From JBBDJB01 sp040880125 (GTDB lineage Bacteria > Planctomycetota > Planctomycetia > Pirellulales > JBBDJB01): 64,000 nt of DNA. The notes under the pieces are model-generated. The model did not search any database and was not told the origin of the DNA. It saw nothing but the letters and a program-made list of their open reading frames with translations. Made by a program: the position numbers and the translations under genes. Of the stretch, positions 16,829-25,430 are shown piece after piece. How positions within the stretch are numbered: the first letter of the stretch is position 1; every line of letters starts with the position of its first letter. Where the stretch lies: positions 1 to 64,000 of the forward strand of contig JBBDJB010000048.1 in the NCBI GenBank assembly GCA_040880125.1, read 5' to 3'.

Positions 16829-17236
16829 TCACCAGACGATAGAGATAACAAGCGACACGGCCGCAACCACGAGGGAGATTATGGCGATCAAGGTAGCGGT
16901 GCGGTATTTCCGGTTCTCGTCTCTGAGGCTTGCAAGAACAGAGGCTGCGTACGTGAAGTTGATGCAGTGACCGTCGTTGCCGACCTTGAGGGCAAAAAAG
17001 TGTACCAACGAGCCATCGTCATTCTTGTACCTGTACCGGTTCTCCAGATGGTAGTAGAGTCTTCCAAAGACGATGTCGCCATCGACTCCCAAATCACGTG
17101 CTAGGGCATCAATGTCGATCGGGACGAAGATCTTGGCACTACGACTAGGCTTTGCCTTCGTGAACGAAGCGAAGGTCCCATAGTATCGCTCGTAAATGGC
17201 GTTGAGCATGTCCAAGTCGGTCGGCAGGCGTGTCAT
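16829..17236 (-). CDS. Hypothetical integron-cassette protein with C-terminal membrane anchor
   Basis: This 135-residue protein has a soluble N-terminal part (PTDLDMLNAIYERYYGTFASF, then KIFVPIDIDALARDLGVDGDIVFGRLYYHLENRY). It ends in one strongly hydrophobic segment, ATLIAIISLVVAAVSLVISIV, at the extreme C-terminus, giving a tail-anchor topology. The middle resembles a small winged-helix-like module but no family is recognised. The start at 17236 sits 24 bp inside the attC3 boundary, and the longer upstream frame would read through attC3, so it is rejected. Confidence 0.65.
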   Translation of the reverse strand: MTRLPTDLDMLNAIYERYYGTFASFTKAKPSRSAKIFVPIDIDALARDLGVDGDIVFGRLYYHLENRYRYKNDDGSLVHFFALKVGNDGHCINFTYAASVLASLRDENRKYRTATLIAIISLVVAAVSLVISIVW

Positions 17237-17259
17237 GTCACGAGGCCCCCTCCGGCGGC

Positions 17260-17395
17260 GCCCAACGTTTGAATTAAGCCGACCCGTAACGCGTGGATCG
17301 CCCGTAATGCGTGGTTCGGGAGATGAGAAAATGGCGCCGCCCAAGCATTTGAACGAAGCAGCGATACGGGTTCGGCTTTGAATGAACTGTTAGGG
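17260..17395 (-). other. attC site of hypothetical cassette C
   Basis: This is the clearest attC. On the minus strand it has R'' CCCTAAC (complement of 17389-17395), L'' TTCATTCAAAGCCGAACCCG, and the near-complementary L' GGGTCGGCTTAATTCAAACG. R' GTTGGGC (17266-17260) is a full match to GTTRRRY. The two arms match the classical 59-base-element style closely, with a longer central variable region. Confidence 0.88.
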
Positions 17396-17396
17396 C

Positions 17397-17768
17397 TCAC
17401 TTGAAAAGCACCGCAGACAGCGCTGTGTGAACCTTGGACGGGGCGGTAGCCATGAACTTGCGGCCATCTTTGAGCTTGCAGATAAACGTGACGTCTTTAC
17501 CGCGCCCGCCAGCGAGAAGGCCGGCCAATAGACCGACAGGGCCAAGAAGAACACCGCCCACGGCACCCCAGCCCACTGTGCCGCCAAAGCGCTTAACACT
17601 CTCCTCAGAGGCTGCCTCAAGCTCGGCAATCTCTGTCACCGGAATTGTCTCCCGAAAGAACTTGCCCTCAGATTTCATGATGAGATTGCCGGGCTTGCCG
17701 GCAACGTACTGGTGATCTTTCCCCTTCTTGAAATCACCAGCATGCACTTCAAATACTCCAAATGCCAT
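17397..17768 (-). CDS. Hypothetical integron-cassette protein with glycine-zipper segment
   Basis: This 123-residue protein has an N-terminal soluble part MAFGVFEVHAGDFKKGKD. A Gly-rich hydrophobic stretch GWGAVGGVLLGPVGLLAGLLAGGRG (~77-101) follows, and then a short PH-like or beta tail TFICKLKDGRKFMAT. The glycine-zipper pattern suggests membrane insertion or oligomer packing; no function is assigned. The start at 17768 falls 15 bp after the attC4 R' box, fixing it over an upstream ATG-frame that runs into attC4. The stop is 2 bp from attC3. Confidence 0.65.
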   Translation of the reverse strand: MAFGVFEVHAGDFKKGKDHQYVAGKPGNLIMKSEGKFFRETIPVTEIAELEAASEESVKRFGGTVGWGAVGGVLLGPVGLLAGLLAGGRGKDVTFICKLKDGRKFMATAPSKVHTALSAVLFK

Positions 17769-17782
17769 TTCGCCCCCTGTGA

Positions 17783-17873
17783 GCCCAACGATGGCGGTAA
17801 CCGGGCCGCCGCCAAAGGATAATGATCTCAAGACCCGCATAATCGGCGGCTCCGGTTCACCGCTTTGTTATGC
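17783..17873 (-). other. attC site at the upstream end of the array
   Basis: On the minus strand it has R'' GCATAAC (complement of 17867-17873), L'' GCGGTGAACCGGAGCCGCC, and the pairing arm GGCGGCGGCCCGGTTACCGC. It ends in R' GTTGGGC (17789-17783). It marks the end of a fourth cassette whose body would lie above 17873; no gene could be identified there. Confidence 0.78.
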
Positions 17874-18745
17874 CTTCTTTGAAACGCTCGTCGATGATCG
17901 GAGTTATCCGGTGGCACCAAGATATAGTTCAGGTCGTAGGATTGAAACCGGTCGTCATGCCGGCTATCGAGTGTCGGGGGCCATTGTATCCGAGCGCTTC
18001 GGCGATGGGAAAAACCCAGGGGCGCAATAAAAAAACCCTTCCCCTTTGCCGGCGGTTATTGGGCGTCGATGCCGTAGCACCGTCGACCTCACCGGCCGGG
18101 TGGGAAGGGCTTAATGAGCGGTATGAACATCCGGTGGCATTGCGAAAACCGCGCCACGAGAACCGAAAATCTGCCATCGGGCGAGTCAGTCCGGCGGTGT
18201 CGACCGACGTTTCACCGGACCACTGCTTGCCGCCTCGCAAGACCTCCACGCTAGCAAGAACGGACAGGCGTCGTCAACGAATTTACCTCGACACAGTGCG
18301 ATTCCATCAAGATTCTCCCGTGCGAGGTCCACCTATGACGTATCGGGAAGCTTCACGGCCCAGCGGCCATCGCCGCACGTGGCAATCCTTGCAACGCAGG
18401 AAGAATGTACGCCGCGGGATGTGCTTTGCACGAGCGATCAATCGCACCTTGTCGCTGCGCAGGTGTGGCGCAGCGCAAACGTTCCGGGGGTACGCTGCGC
18501 GCCTGAGAGTTGCGAAAACGCCCCCAGCGCGTGCAGCGACAACAGATAGGAGATGTCGCCGGCGGTCCGGATCAGCATGATCGTGCCGCCGAGCTGGATG
18601 AACTCGCCCCCAGCCGACATGCGTTTGCGCTTCCTTCTGCAGCGTGTACAGCGAGATAACGCAAGAGATCGATCCGATGGGCGGTGCCGTCGCCGCCCAG
18701 ATTGTGGCGGTTTTCTACCGCGATGATTCGCACTTCCGGCTTGCA
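17874..18745. other. Gene-poor region between integron array and the PqaA-like gene
   Basis: About 870 bp. It contains the structured element at 18029-18112. Near 18530-18765 the minus strand keeps short protein-like stretches in different frames (IIAVENRHNLGGDGTAHRID and, shifted, GGEFIQLGGTIMLIRTAGD), which could be a decayed gene. No intact gene is supported, and the 711-bp plus-strand frame is Arg/Pro-rich and crosses the hairpin. Confidence 0.45.
18029..18112 (-). ncRNA. Long structured hairpin ending in a T-run (small RNA or elaborate terminator)
   Basis: On the minus strand, CCCTTCCC pairs with GGGAAGGG at the base, CCGGC/GCCGG pairs within, and a GTCGA...TCGAC apical stem is capped by TACG. 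The 3' arm is followed directly by TTTTTTT. The nested stems over ~80 nt exceed a simple terminator. No gene reads into it on this strand, so it may be a free-standing small RNA or the remnant of a lost cassette. Confidence 0.4.
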
Positions 18746-18772
18746 TTGCCTGGAGCCAAAAAGTCGTATACT
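18746..18772 (+). promoter_or_regulatory. Possible sigma-70-type promoter for the PqaA-like gene
   Basis: TTGCCT, a 15-bp spacer and TATACT end 61 bp before the chosen start at 18834. The -10 box is a 5/6 match to consensus, but the spacing is short, so this is tentative. Confidence 0.3.
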
Positions 18773-18833
18773 GGTGGCGATTGTTGAGTCGATCCATTTT
18801 CGCAATACACGCGCATTCGAACAGAGAAAACCG

Positions 18834-20273
18834 ATGGACCTACGAGCGATGAATCAACTTTGCCCCACCGCTCTCCTTGCTGGCATCGCGATGCTCACAC
18901 TTGCGCTTTCTCCCACGCTGTTGCGCGCGGCCGAGCCGGAGCAATCGCCCACGACGGCGCTCGACCGGTACATCGCCGAGCCGGATGACAGCTTTGCCTG
19001 GGAGCTTGTGCACACTTCCGAAACGAACGGCGTCACCGGTCACGTGCTCCGGCTCACGTCGCAGCGATGGCGAGCACCCGGCGAGGTCGACCGGCAGACG
19101 TGGCAGCATCATTTACTGATGGCTCGGCCGGCGGAGGTCCGCTCGAAAACGGGACTTTTGTTTGTCGGCGGCGGCAGCAATCGCGATCGGATGCCGGCTG
19201 GGCCGTCCGACCGGCTGGTACAGATCGCCCGCAGTACCGGCACCGTCACCGCGGAAGTCCGCATGATCCCCAATCAGCCGCTGGTGTTCGATAACGACGG
19301 CACGCACCGCTACGAAGACGATCTGATCGCCTACACATGGGACCAGTACCTTGAAGGCGGCGATGAGAAGTGGCCCGCCCAACTGCCCATGGTCAAGAGC
19401 GTGGTGCGTGCCATGGACGCCGTGCAGGCGTTCGCGTCCAGTGAGCAGGGAGGTCGCAACACCGTCGAACGGTTCGTCGTCGCCGGCGCCTCCAAGCGCG
19501 GCTGGACAACCTGGCTCACCGCGGCGGTCGACGATCGCGTGGCGGCCATCGTGCCGATTGTGATTGACGTGCTGAACATCGACCGCTCGATGCGGCACCA
19601 CGCGGCAGCCTACGGCTATTGGGCGCCGGCCGTGGGAGACTACGTGCGGCACGGCATCACCCGCCGGCTCGACACGCCCCGCCACGCCGAGCTGTTGAAA
19701 ACCGTCGATCCGTTCGTCTACCGCCGGCGGCTGGACATGCCGAAGTACATCGTCAACGCCAGCGGCGATCAGTACTTCTTGCCGGATTCGGCGCAATTCT
19801 ACATCGGCGAGTTGCCGGGCGAGAACCTGTTGCGTTACGTACCGAACACGGACCACTCGCTGCGCGACAGCGACGCGCTGCAGTCGGTGGTCGGGTTCTA
19901 CTTGGCGATCGCCCGGGAGCAGCCGCTTCCGCAGGTTCGCTGGCGTTGGGACGATTCGGGAGCCATCTACGTGCAGTCGACGCCCGAGCCGCAAGCAGCC
20001 TTGCTATGGCAGGCGACTAACAAAGCGAGCCGTGACTTTCGTTTGCAGACGATCGGCGCAGGTTACCGGAGTCATTTATTGACGCCGAACGACCAGGGCG
20101 ATTACTCGGCGAGCGTCGAAGGTCCCGACGACGGCTGGACGGCTTACTTTGTCGAGTTGACGTTTGCCACGGCAGCCGGCATGCCGCTGAAGGTATCGAC
20201 GCCGGTCCGCGTGGTGCCGGATCGTTTGCCGCATGCGGATCAAGATCCGGCGGAATTCACGATTGGGAAGTGA
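18834..20273 (+). CDS. Secreted PhoPQ-activated pathogenicity-related (PqaA-like) hydrolase
   Basis: This 479-residue protein has a signal peptide (~1-31, ending TLLRAA). It has the PqaA-type alpha/beta-hydrolase body: LLFVGGGSNRD, then the nucleophile-elbow-like VAGASKRGWTTWLTAAVD, then IVPIVIDVLN. Later come YIVNASGDQYFLPDSAQFYIGELPGENLLRYVPNTDHS, placing the Asp and His of a Ser-Asp-His triad, and a C-terminal beta domain. GASKRG provides the Ser. The family is widespread in planctomycetes and is not a virulence marker here; the substrate is unknown. It is followed by the Tm-1 pair. Confidence 0.85.
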   Translation: MDLRAMNQLCPTALLAGIAMLTLALSPTLLRAAEPEQSPTTALDRYIAEPDDSFAWELVHTSETNGVTGHVLRLTSQRWRAPGEVDRQTWQHHLLMARPAEVRSKTGLLFVGGGSNRDRMPAGPSDRLVQIARSTGTVTAEVRMIPNQPLVFDNDGTHRYEDDLIAYTWDQYLEGGDEKWPAQLPMVKSVVRAMDAVQAFASSEQGGRNTVERFVVAGASKRGWTTWLTAAVDDRVAAIVPIVIDVLNIDRSMRHHAAAYGYWAPAVGDYVRHGITRRLDTPRHAELLKTVDPFVYRRRLDMPKYIVNASGDQYFLPDSAQFYIGELPGENLLRYVPNTDHSLRDSDALQSVVGFYLAIAREQPLPQVRWRWDDSGAIYVQSTPEPQAALLWQATNKASRDFRLQTIGAGYRSHLLTPNDQGDYSASVEGPDDGWTAYFVELTFATAAGMPLKVSTPVRVVPDRLPHADQDPAEFTIGK

Positions 20274-20341
20274 GAACGACCGGTCGGCGACGCCGTGCAT
20301 CGGACCGGAATATCGCTGACGCTTTTCTCGAAAGCCGCGAC

Positions 20342-21613
20342 ATGAAGCCTCGTGTCTACGCCATCGCCACCATGGACACCAAGGGCCAGGAGATCGACTA
20401 CGTCGGTGAATGTCTACGTGCCGCCGGCGTGCAGGTCGTAACCGTCGACGTAGGCGTCTCCGGGCCGCCGTCCATCCAACCCGACGTCACACGCGAAACG
20501 GTTCTGAGTCGCGCAGGCGCGCAGCACGCAATCTCCGGTTCCCTGGCGAAGCTCAGTCGCGCCGACGCAATCGCAGCGATCAGCGACGCCATCACGGGTT
20601 ACCTGGACCACGAGCACCAGGCAGGGCGCGTGGCCGGAGTGCTTGGCATCGGCGGCAGCGGAGGGACGCAAATCGCCACCGCTGCCATGCGGGCGCTGCC
20701 GGTCGGACTGCCCAAGCTGATGGTATCTACGCTGGCCAGTGGCAATACGCAGCCGTACGTCGACTGCAGCGACATCACCATGATGTACTCGGTTGTCGAC
20801 ATTGCGGGGCTAAACGCGGTCTCGCGGCGAGTGCTGGCTAACGCGGCCCATGCGGTGGCCGGGATGGTAAACGCGCAGCCGCCAGCGATGGACCGTTCGA
20901 AGCCGACGATCGCCATGACGATGTTCGGCGTCACCACCCCCTGCGTCGACCGCGTGCGGCAGGAATTGAGCGAGCGGGGCTACGACTGCCTGGTCTTTCA
21001 CGCCACCGGTACCGGCGGCCGGGCCATGGAAAAACTAGTGTCCTCCGGCATGGTCGACGGCGTGCTCGACATCACGACCACCGAAGTCGCCGACGAAGTG
21101 GTGGGCGGCATCCTCACTGCCGGCCCGGAGCGGTTTGACGCGATTCTGCGCAGCGGCGTGCCCTACGTAGTGAGTGCCGGCGCACTGGACATGGTCAACT
21201 TCGGCGGGATGGCGACCGTGCCGGAGCGATTCGCCGCGCGCCTGCTTCACGCGCATACGGCGCAGGTGACCTTGATGCGAACCAGCGTCGAGGAAAACCG
21301 CCGGATCGCACGCTGGATCGCAGTTAAGCTGAAAGCGGCAACGTCACCGGTCACGGTGCTGCTGCCCGAGCGGGGTGTCTCGATGCTCGACATCGAAGGC
21401 GGTGTGTTTTTCGATCCGCCGGCCGACGCGGTCCTGTTCGATGAATTGGAAGCGGCGCTCGCCGGACATGTCCAGTGCCGGGTGGAGCGCGTCGACCATC
21501 ATATCAACGACCCGGAGTTTGCCTTGCGGTTGGTGGAAGTGTTCCTTCGGCAGATGAGCTCGCGTCGCAATAGCACCATCCGCGGAAGCAGTAAAGTACG
21601 CAGCAGTCAATGA
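20342..21613 (+). CDS. Tm-1-like ATP-binding domain protein (UPF0261)
   Basis: This 423-residue protein begins MKPRVYAIATMDTKGQEIDY and carries GIGGSGGTQIATAAMRALP, the segment TMFGVTTPCVDRVRQELSERGYDCLVFHATGTGGRAME, and a C-terminal PLPGVS-like region LPERGVSMLDIEGG. This matches the UPF0261/Tm-1 N-terminal half, which binds ATP. In tomato Tm-1 this half is fused to a TIM-barrel; here the TIM-barrel is the next gene. The ATG at 20342 starts the homology, and the in-frame N-terminal extension is Arg-rich. Gap to the partner is 25 bp. Confidence 0.88.
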   Translation: MKPRVYAIATMDTKGQEIDYVGECLRAAGVQVVTVDVGVSGPPSIQPDVTRETVLSRAGAQHAISGSLAKLSRADAIAAISDAITGYLDHEHQAGRVAGVLGIGGSGGTQIATAAMRALPVGLPKLMVSTLASGNTQPYVDCSDITMMYSVVDIAGLNAVSRRVLANAAHAVAGMVNAQPPAMDRSKPTIAMTMFGVTTPCVDRVRQELSERGYDCLVFHATGTGGRAMEKLVSSGMVDGVLDITTTEVADEVVGGILTAGPERFDAILRSGVPYVVSAGALDMVNFGGMATVPERFAARLLHAHTAQVTLMRTSVEENRRIARWIAVKLKAATSPVTVLLPERGVSMLDIEGGVFFDPPADAVLFDELEAALAGHVQCRVERVDHHINDPEFALRLVEVFLRQMSSRRNSTIRGSSKVRSSQ

Positions 21614-21638
21614 ATACGTTCCACGGAGAACCGGCCTG

Positions 21639-22478
21639 ATGCCTGAAGCTCGTGATGCAATTCTCGGTCGACTTCGTGCCAAGGTAAAACGCGGCGAGCC
21701 GATCGTCGGCGGCGGCGCCGGAACCGGCATTAGCGCAAAGTGCGAAGAGGCGGGCGGCATCGATCTGATCGTGATCTATAACTCGGGCAGATTCCGGATG
21801 GCGGGCCGCGGCTCGCTCGCCGGGCTGATGCCGTACGGCAATGCCAACCAGATCGTCAAGGAGATGGCGTTCGAGGTACTCACCGCCGTCTCGCATACGC
21901 CTGTGCTGGCCGGCGTCTGTGCGACCGATCCGATGATGATTCGCGACCACTTCCTGCGCGAGCTGATGGCGCTGGGCTTTGCCGGCATTCAGAATTTTCC
22001 CACAGTCGGGCTGATCGACGGCACGCTGCGCGAAAATCTGGAAGAGACCGGCATGGGCTTCGACAAGGAGATCGAGTGCATCGCCGCCGCCGGTGAGTTG
22101 GGCCTGCTGACCACGCCCTATGCATTCGATGTCGACCAGGCCCGCCGGCTGACGGAAGTGGGCGCGGACATTATCGTCGCCCACATGGGTCTCACCACCA
22201 AGGGCACGATCGGCGCGAAAACCGCCAAGTCGCTCGACGACTCGGTGCGCGAAGTGACCGCCATCGCCGAAGCCGCCAAGACGGTGCGCGACGACGTGCT
22301 GGTGCTCTGTCACGGCGGGCCGATCGCCATGCCGGAGGATGCGACGTACGTGCTGAACCGGGCACCCTTGGTCGACGGCTTCTACGGCGCCAGCAGCATG
22401 GAGCGGCTGCCGACCGAAACGGCCATCACCGAGCAGACGCGCCAATTCGTCAGCATTCGCCGCGGCGCCGCAGAATGA
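21639..22478 (+). CDS. TIM-barrel (PEP-hydrolase-like) partner of the Tm-1 protein
   Basis: This 279-residue single-domain TIM barrel has the family strands EPIVGGGAGTGISAKCEEAGG, IVIYNSGRFRMAGRGSLAGLMPYGNAN, and LAGVCATDPMM. It then shows GIQNFPTVGLIDG, IVAHMGLTTKGTIGA and LCHGGPI. It corresponds to PF09370, annotated as phosphoenolpyruvate-hydrolase-like, and to the C-terminal half of plant Tm-1. A GGAGA box lies upstream of the ATG. The two products probably form one enzyme or complex, whose substrate is unknown. Confidence 0.88.
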   Translation: MPEARDAILGRLRAKVKRGEPIVGGGAGTGISAKCEEAGGIDLIVIYNSGRFRMAGRGSLAGLMPYGNANQIVKEMAFEVLTAVSHTPVLAGVCATDPMMIRDHFLRELMALGFAGIQNFPTVGLIDGTLRENLEETGMGFDKEIECIAAAGELGLLTTPYAFDVDQARRLTEVGADIIVAHMGLTTKGTIGAKTAKSLDDSVREVTAIAEAAKTVRDDVLVLCHGGPIAMPEDATYVLNRAPLVDGFYGASSMERLPTETAITEQTRQFVSIRRGAAE

Positions 22479-22615
22479 CCGGCGATATGCATTCCGCATG
22501 AGTTGGCGTCCGCCGCAGAACTTGGCGCGGATCGGTGTGCGAGGGTACATTAAGGGGTGCGCTTGCCCCCAGGGCGGCGATCTTCTCTCTTGTGCCTCCG
22601 TCGATGGGCTGACAT

Positions 22616-23962
22616 TTGGATCACTCTCGCGCGTCCATTCTTCGCCAGGCTGCCGTTGCCAGCGGCTTGATTGAGCCGCGGCAGATCGATGCGGCACTCC
22701 GCATCGCGGCGGAATCCGAAGGTGGACTACGGCCGCCCGACGAGATCGACGATGATCGTCTCGGCGATGTGCTGATCGAGCTGGGAATGCTCAACCGATG
22801 GCAGGTGGGGCAGCTTAAAGCAGGACGCACCAAGTTCACGCTCGGGCCGTATCACATTATCGACTCGATCGGCCAGGGCGGCATGGGCCACGTATTCAAG
22901 GGCGAGCATGCCATGCTCGGCCGGATCGAGGCCGTCAAGGTGCTGCCGAAGTCGAAGACGACGCCCGACTCGATCGCCAGCTTCCAACGCGAGATCCGCG
23001 CCCAGGCCCAGCTCGATCACCCCAACCTGGTCCGCGTCTCGTACGCCGGCCAGGACGGCGACACGTACTTCTTTGTCACCGAATTCGTGCCTGGCACCGA
23101 CCTGCGGCGGCTGGTTCGCTCGCGCGGACTGCTCACGATGCAAGAGGCTGCCACCATCATCGCCCAGGCTGCGCAAGGCCTTCAATACGCACATCAGCGT
23201 GGGCTCGTGCATCGCGACATCAAGCCCGGTAATCTGCTCGTCACTCCCGAGGGACGCACCAAGGTGACCGACCTTGGCCTCGCCTGGTACTTGACCGACG
23301 ACCCGCAGGCAGACGATGAAAGGACGGCTAAAATCGTCGGCACGGCCGATTACCTCGCGCCCGAGACGATCCGGAACCCTGCGACCGTGTCGCCGGTGAG
23401 CGATATCTATGCACTGGGCTGCACGGCGTACTACGCGGTGACCGGGAAGGTGCCGTTTCCCGGAGGTAACACCGCCGACAAACTCCGCTGGCACTGCGAG
23501 GCGATGCCGCTCAATCCACAGCGATTCAACGCGATGCTCTCCGACGCGTTCATCGAGGTGCTGGGCGACATGATGGAAAAAGACCCACGCCGCCGCCTCG
23601 CGACGGCACGCGAGGCGGCCGAGCGGCTGGCGCCGTGGACGCTCAATGCGGTCCCGGCCAGGGCTAAAACGTCGATCGCCGGTCCTCCGTCCGTCCCTTT
23701 TCCGCCGCCGGAGGGCCTGGAGGATACGGCGCCGCAGCTCTTCAACGAGCAAGACATCTTCAGTGAGGACCAGGACAGCTTCTCGCAAGCGTCGCAGGGA
23801 ACCGAGCCGTTCGCCTCGGCTTCGCAGGAGACGTTGACTCTGGACCGCATTCTGCGTCGCCGCAGAAAGCCCCTGCAATTCTCACTCACCACGCTGGTGC
23901 TCGTCCCGCTGATCGTCGTGCTGGCCGTGCTGCTCTTGATGCTGCTCGACCTGCTCCGCTAG
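22616..23962 (+). CDS. Membrane-anchored Ser/Thr protein kinase
   Basis: This 448-residue kinase begins with a planctomycete-type N-terminal helical module (~8-70: SGLIEPRQIDAAL ... LIELGMLNRWQVGQLKAGR). The kinase domain follows, with GQGGMG at 86-91, catalytic Lys108, HRD at 199-201 and VTDLG replacing DFG by DLG. LAPE lies in the activation segment. A disordered acidic linker leads to one transmembrane helix near the C-terminus (~425-446). The TTG start at 22616 is the first possible codon after an in-frame stop. It converges with the end of the eight-gene operon. Confidence 0.92.
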   Translation: MDHSRASILRQAAVASGLIEPRQIDAALRIAAESEGGLRPPDEIDDDRLGDVLIELGMLNRWQVGQLKAGRTKFTLGPYHIIDSIGQGGMGHVFKGEHAMLGRIEAVKVLPKSKTTPDSIASFQREIRAQAQLDHPNLVRVSYAGQDGDTYFFVTEFVPGTDLRRLVRSRGLLTMQEAATIIAQAAQGLQYAHQRGLVHRDIKPGNLLVTPEGRTKVTDLGLAWYLTDDPQADDERTAKIVGTADYLAPETIRNPATVSPVSDIYALGCTAYYAVTGKVPFPGGNTADKLRWHCEAMPLNPQRFNAMLSDAFIEVLGDMMEKDPRRRLATAREAAERLAPWTLNAVPARAKTSIAGPPSVPFPPPEGLEDTAPQLFNEQDIFSEDQDSFSQASQGTEPFASASQETLTLDRILRRRRKPLQFSLTTLVLVPLIVVLAVLLLMLLDLLR

Positions 23963-23990
23963 CAGGCGGTTGATGATTTCAATCGCGCCG

Positions 23991-25430
23991 CTAGGGACGG
24001 GCCGAGCCGAGTGCATCGCGGCGCGCTTGTTCCAATCGAGACGCAACGGCGTCGATCGACAGCGGGTCCAGATACACGTTGAGAAGCTGCCGGGTGTCGT
24101 CAACGCGCTTGGCAATCGTTGCATCGGTCGTCGAGTCGGCGGCCGACTGCCGGTGCCGCTCAATGAGCCACGCGCCAAATTGCTGCCGGGTGGGCAGCCG
24201 GCGCAGCTCGTCGAACTGTTGAGACGCCTCTTCCAGTTCCCGCTGTTCGATCAGCCGATCGATCTGATTGATCAAGATCTGACGCCGCACCACTACGTCG
24301 ATAAGCCGGTCCTGCAGCCCGGCTAGTGCAGACTCTGCGGCAGTGCGCCCCGCGTCGCTCGGCAGCTCGACCGTTACCGTCGATTGCAGCCCGGGCACTA
24401 GCGGAAGCTTGGCGATCACGCGAGCATCGCTCTTGATGTAGACGTGCAACAGGGGGCCTTCGCCGGCTGGCAGCGTCAGCCGCCCCTGCTGGTCGGTGAC
24501 GCCGACTCGCTGCGGGCTGTTCGACTCGCCGCCCTCGACAAAGACTTCGTAGCCCGGCAGCGGACTTTTCGACTGGCTTGCGACGAGTTCCAATCGCGTC
24601 GGCACCGGGCGAGGCCGAGCGGCCAGCGCTACCAGCTCCGTGCGGCCGCGCCGGCGGGTTAGCAAACCTTGCCGCGTTCCGCTGTGGATGACGTACCGCA
24701 ACGACGCATTGTCGCTCTGATCCACCGTTAACCATGTCCACGGCGCGATGATGATATTATGATCGTCAGGCGCTCCGGAACGGCTGACCCGCCGCAGCAC
24801 GGGCTGGAATATGTCTCCTTCCGATAGCAGCGATAAATCGCTTTCCGGGCTAGCCAGGGCGGCGGCTTTCATCCGCAGCTCCGCGCGTCCGTCCTCTACT
24901 TCGACCACCTCAGCGACCGGCATGAAGGCCTCCAGCACGGCCCGGAAGGCCTCCGCGGGCAGCTCTTGCCGCTGTTGCACAATTCGGGTGACCGCCGGTC
25001 GGGTAATTCGCGTCCGGCAGTCGAAATCGCGGGCCGCTACTTCCAGCCGGTCTTCTACGATGCGCACTACGACCGTCATGAGCTTATCGCCGGCAAGTTG
25101 TTCCGGCGAAACCATGTGCTCCAGGTCCAGAGCCGGATCGTCCAGCAGGTTTCTTGCGAGCGGGCCATTAGCCGCCTGCGCGGCGAACTCCCACACCGCA
25201 CCGACGACCGTGGCAGCCTGCCGATCCAGCTCCTCGATCACGTCCGCCTGGAGCGCGCCCGTCGGATCGATCTGTGGATCGACCGCTACGATAGTCTTTA
25301 TTTCGTACGGCGACAGTTCCCAAGGTGTCTGCGCCACCGCCACCCCCGGCCAGATCGCCGAAAGCGCCAGCAGCGCAGCGGCGATCAGGCGATGTCGGTG
25401 AAATCGCGAAAGTCCGGTCGGTCGTCTCAT
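23991..25430 (-). CDS. Secreted protein of unknown function, last gene of the ExbBD-type operon
   Basis: This 479-residue protein has a signal peptide (~1-34, ending GVAVAQT). No catalytic family is recognised. The central part (~240-370) contains a carboxypeptidase-regulatory/SpaA-like beta segment, with GYEVFVEGGESNSPQRVGVTDQQGRLTLP. The C-terminal third is helical and charged. The start overlaps the upstream stop by 4 bp (ATGA), showing translational coupling to the SBP-like gene. A periplasmic partner role is inferred from position only. Confidence 0.8.
   Translation of the reverse strand: MRRPTGLSRFHRHRLIAAALLALSAIWPGVAVAQTPWELSPYEIKTIVAVDPQIDPTGALQADVIEELDRQAATVVGAVWEFAAQAANGPLARNLLDDPALDLEHMVSPEQLAGDKLMTVVVRIVEDRLEVAARDFDCRTRITRPAVTRIVQQRQELPAEAFRAVLEAFMPVAEVVEVEDGRAELRMKAAALASPESDLSLLSEGDIFQPVLRRVSRSGAPDDHNIIIAPWTWLTVDQSDNASLRYVIHSGTRQGLLTRRRGRTELVALAARPRPVPTRLELVASQSKSPLPGYEVFVEGGESNSPQRVGVTDQQGRLTLPAGEGPLLHVYIKSDARVIAKLPLVPGLQSTVTVELPSDAGRTAAESALAGLQDRLIDVVVRRQILINQIDRLIEQRELEEASQQFDELRRLPTRQQFGAWLIERHRQSAADSTTDATIAKRVDDTRQLLNVYLDPLSIDAVASRLEQARRDALGSARP

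Larger units (their letters stand above)
16166..17873 (-). mobile_element. Integron gene-cassette array without integrase (CALIN)
   Basis: Three compact minus-strand cassettes of about 520-560 bp each are separated by attC-type recombination sites, with a fourth attC at the upstream end. Each site has R'' and R' core boxes at its ends, imperfect paired L boxes inside, and a variable middle. Genes fill the cassettes with almost no spare sequence, and the hicB stop codon lies inside its attC, both typical of cassettes. No integrase gene (intI) or attI is within the window, so this is a CALIN or the distal part of a chromosomal integron whose integrase would lie further toward higher coordinates. 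Confidence 0.8.

Noticed and set aside
17870..18580. 236-residue plus-strand frame next to the cassette array
   Set aside because: Arg/Pro-rich, runs through the hairpin at 18029-18112, and no family is recognised.
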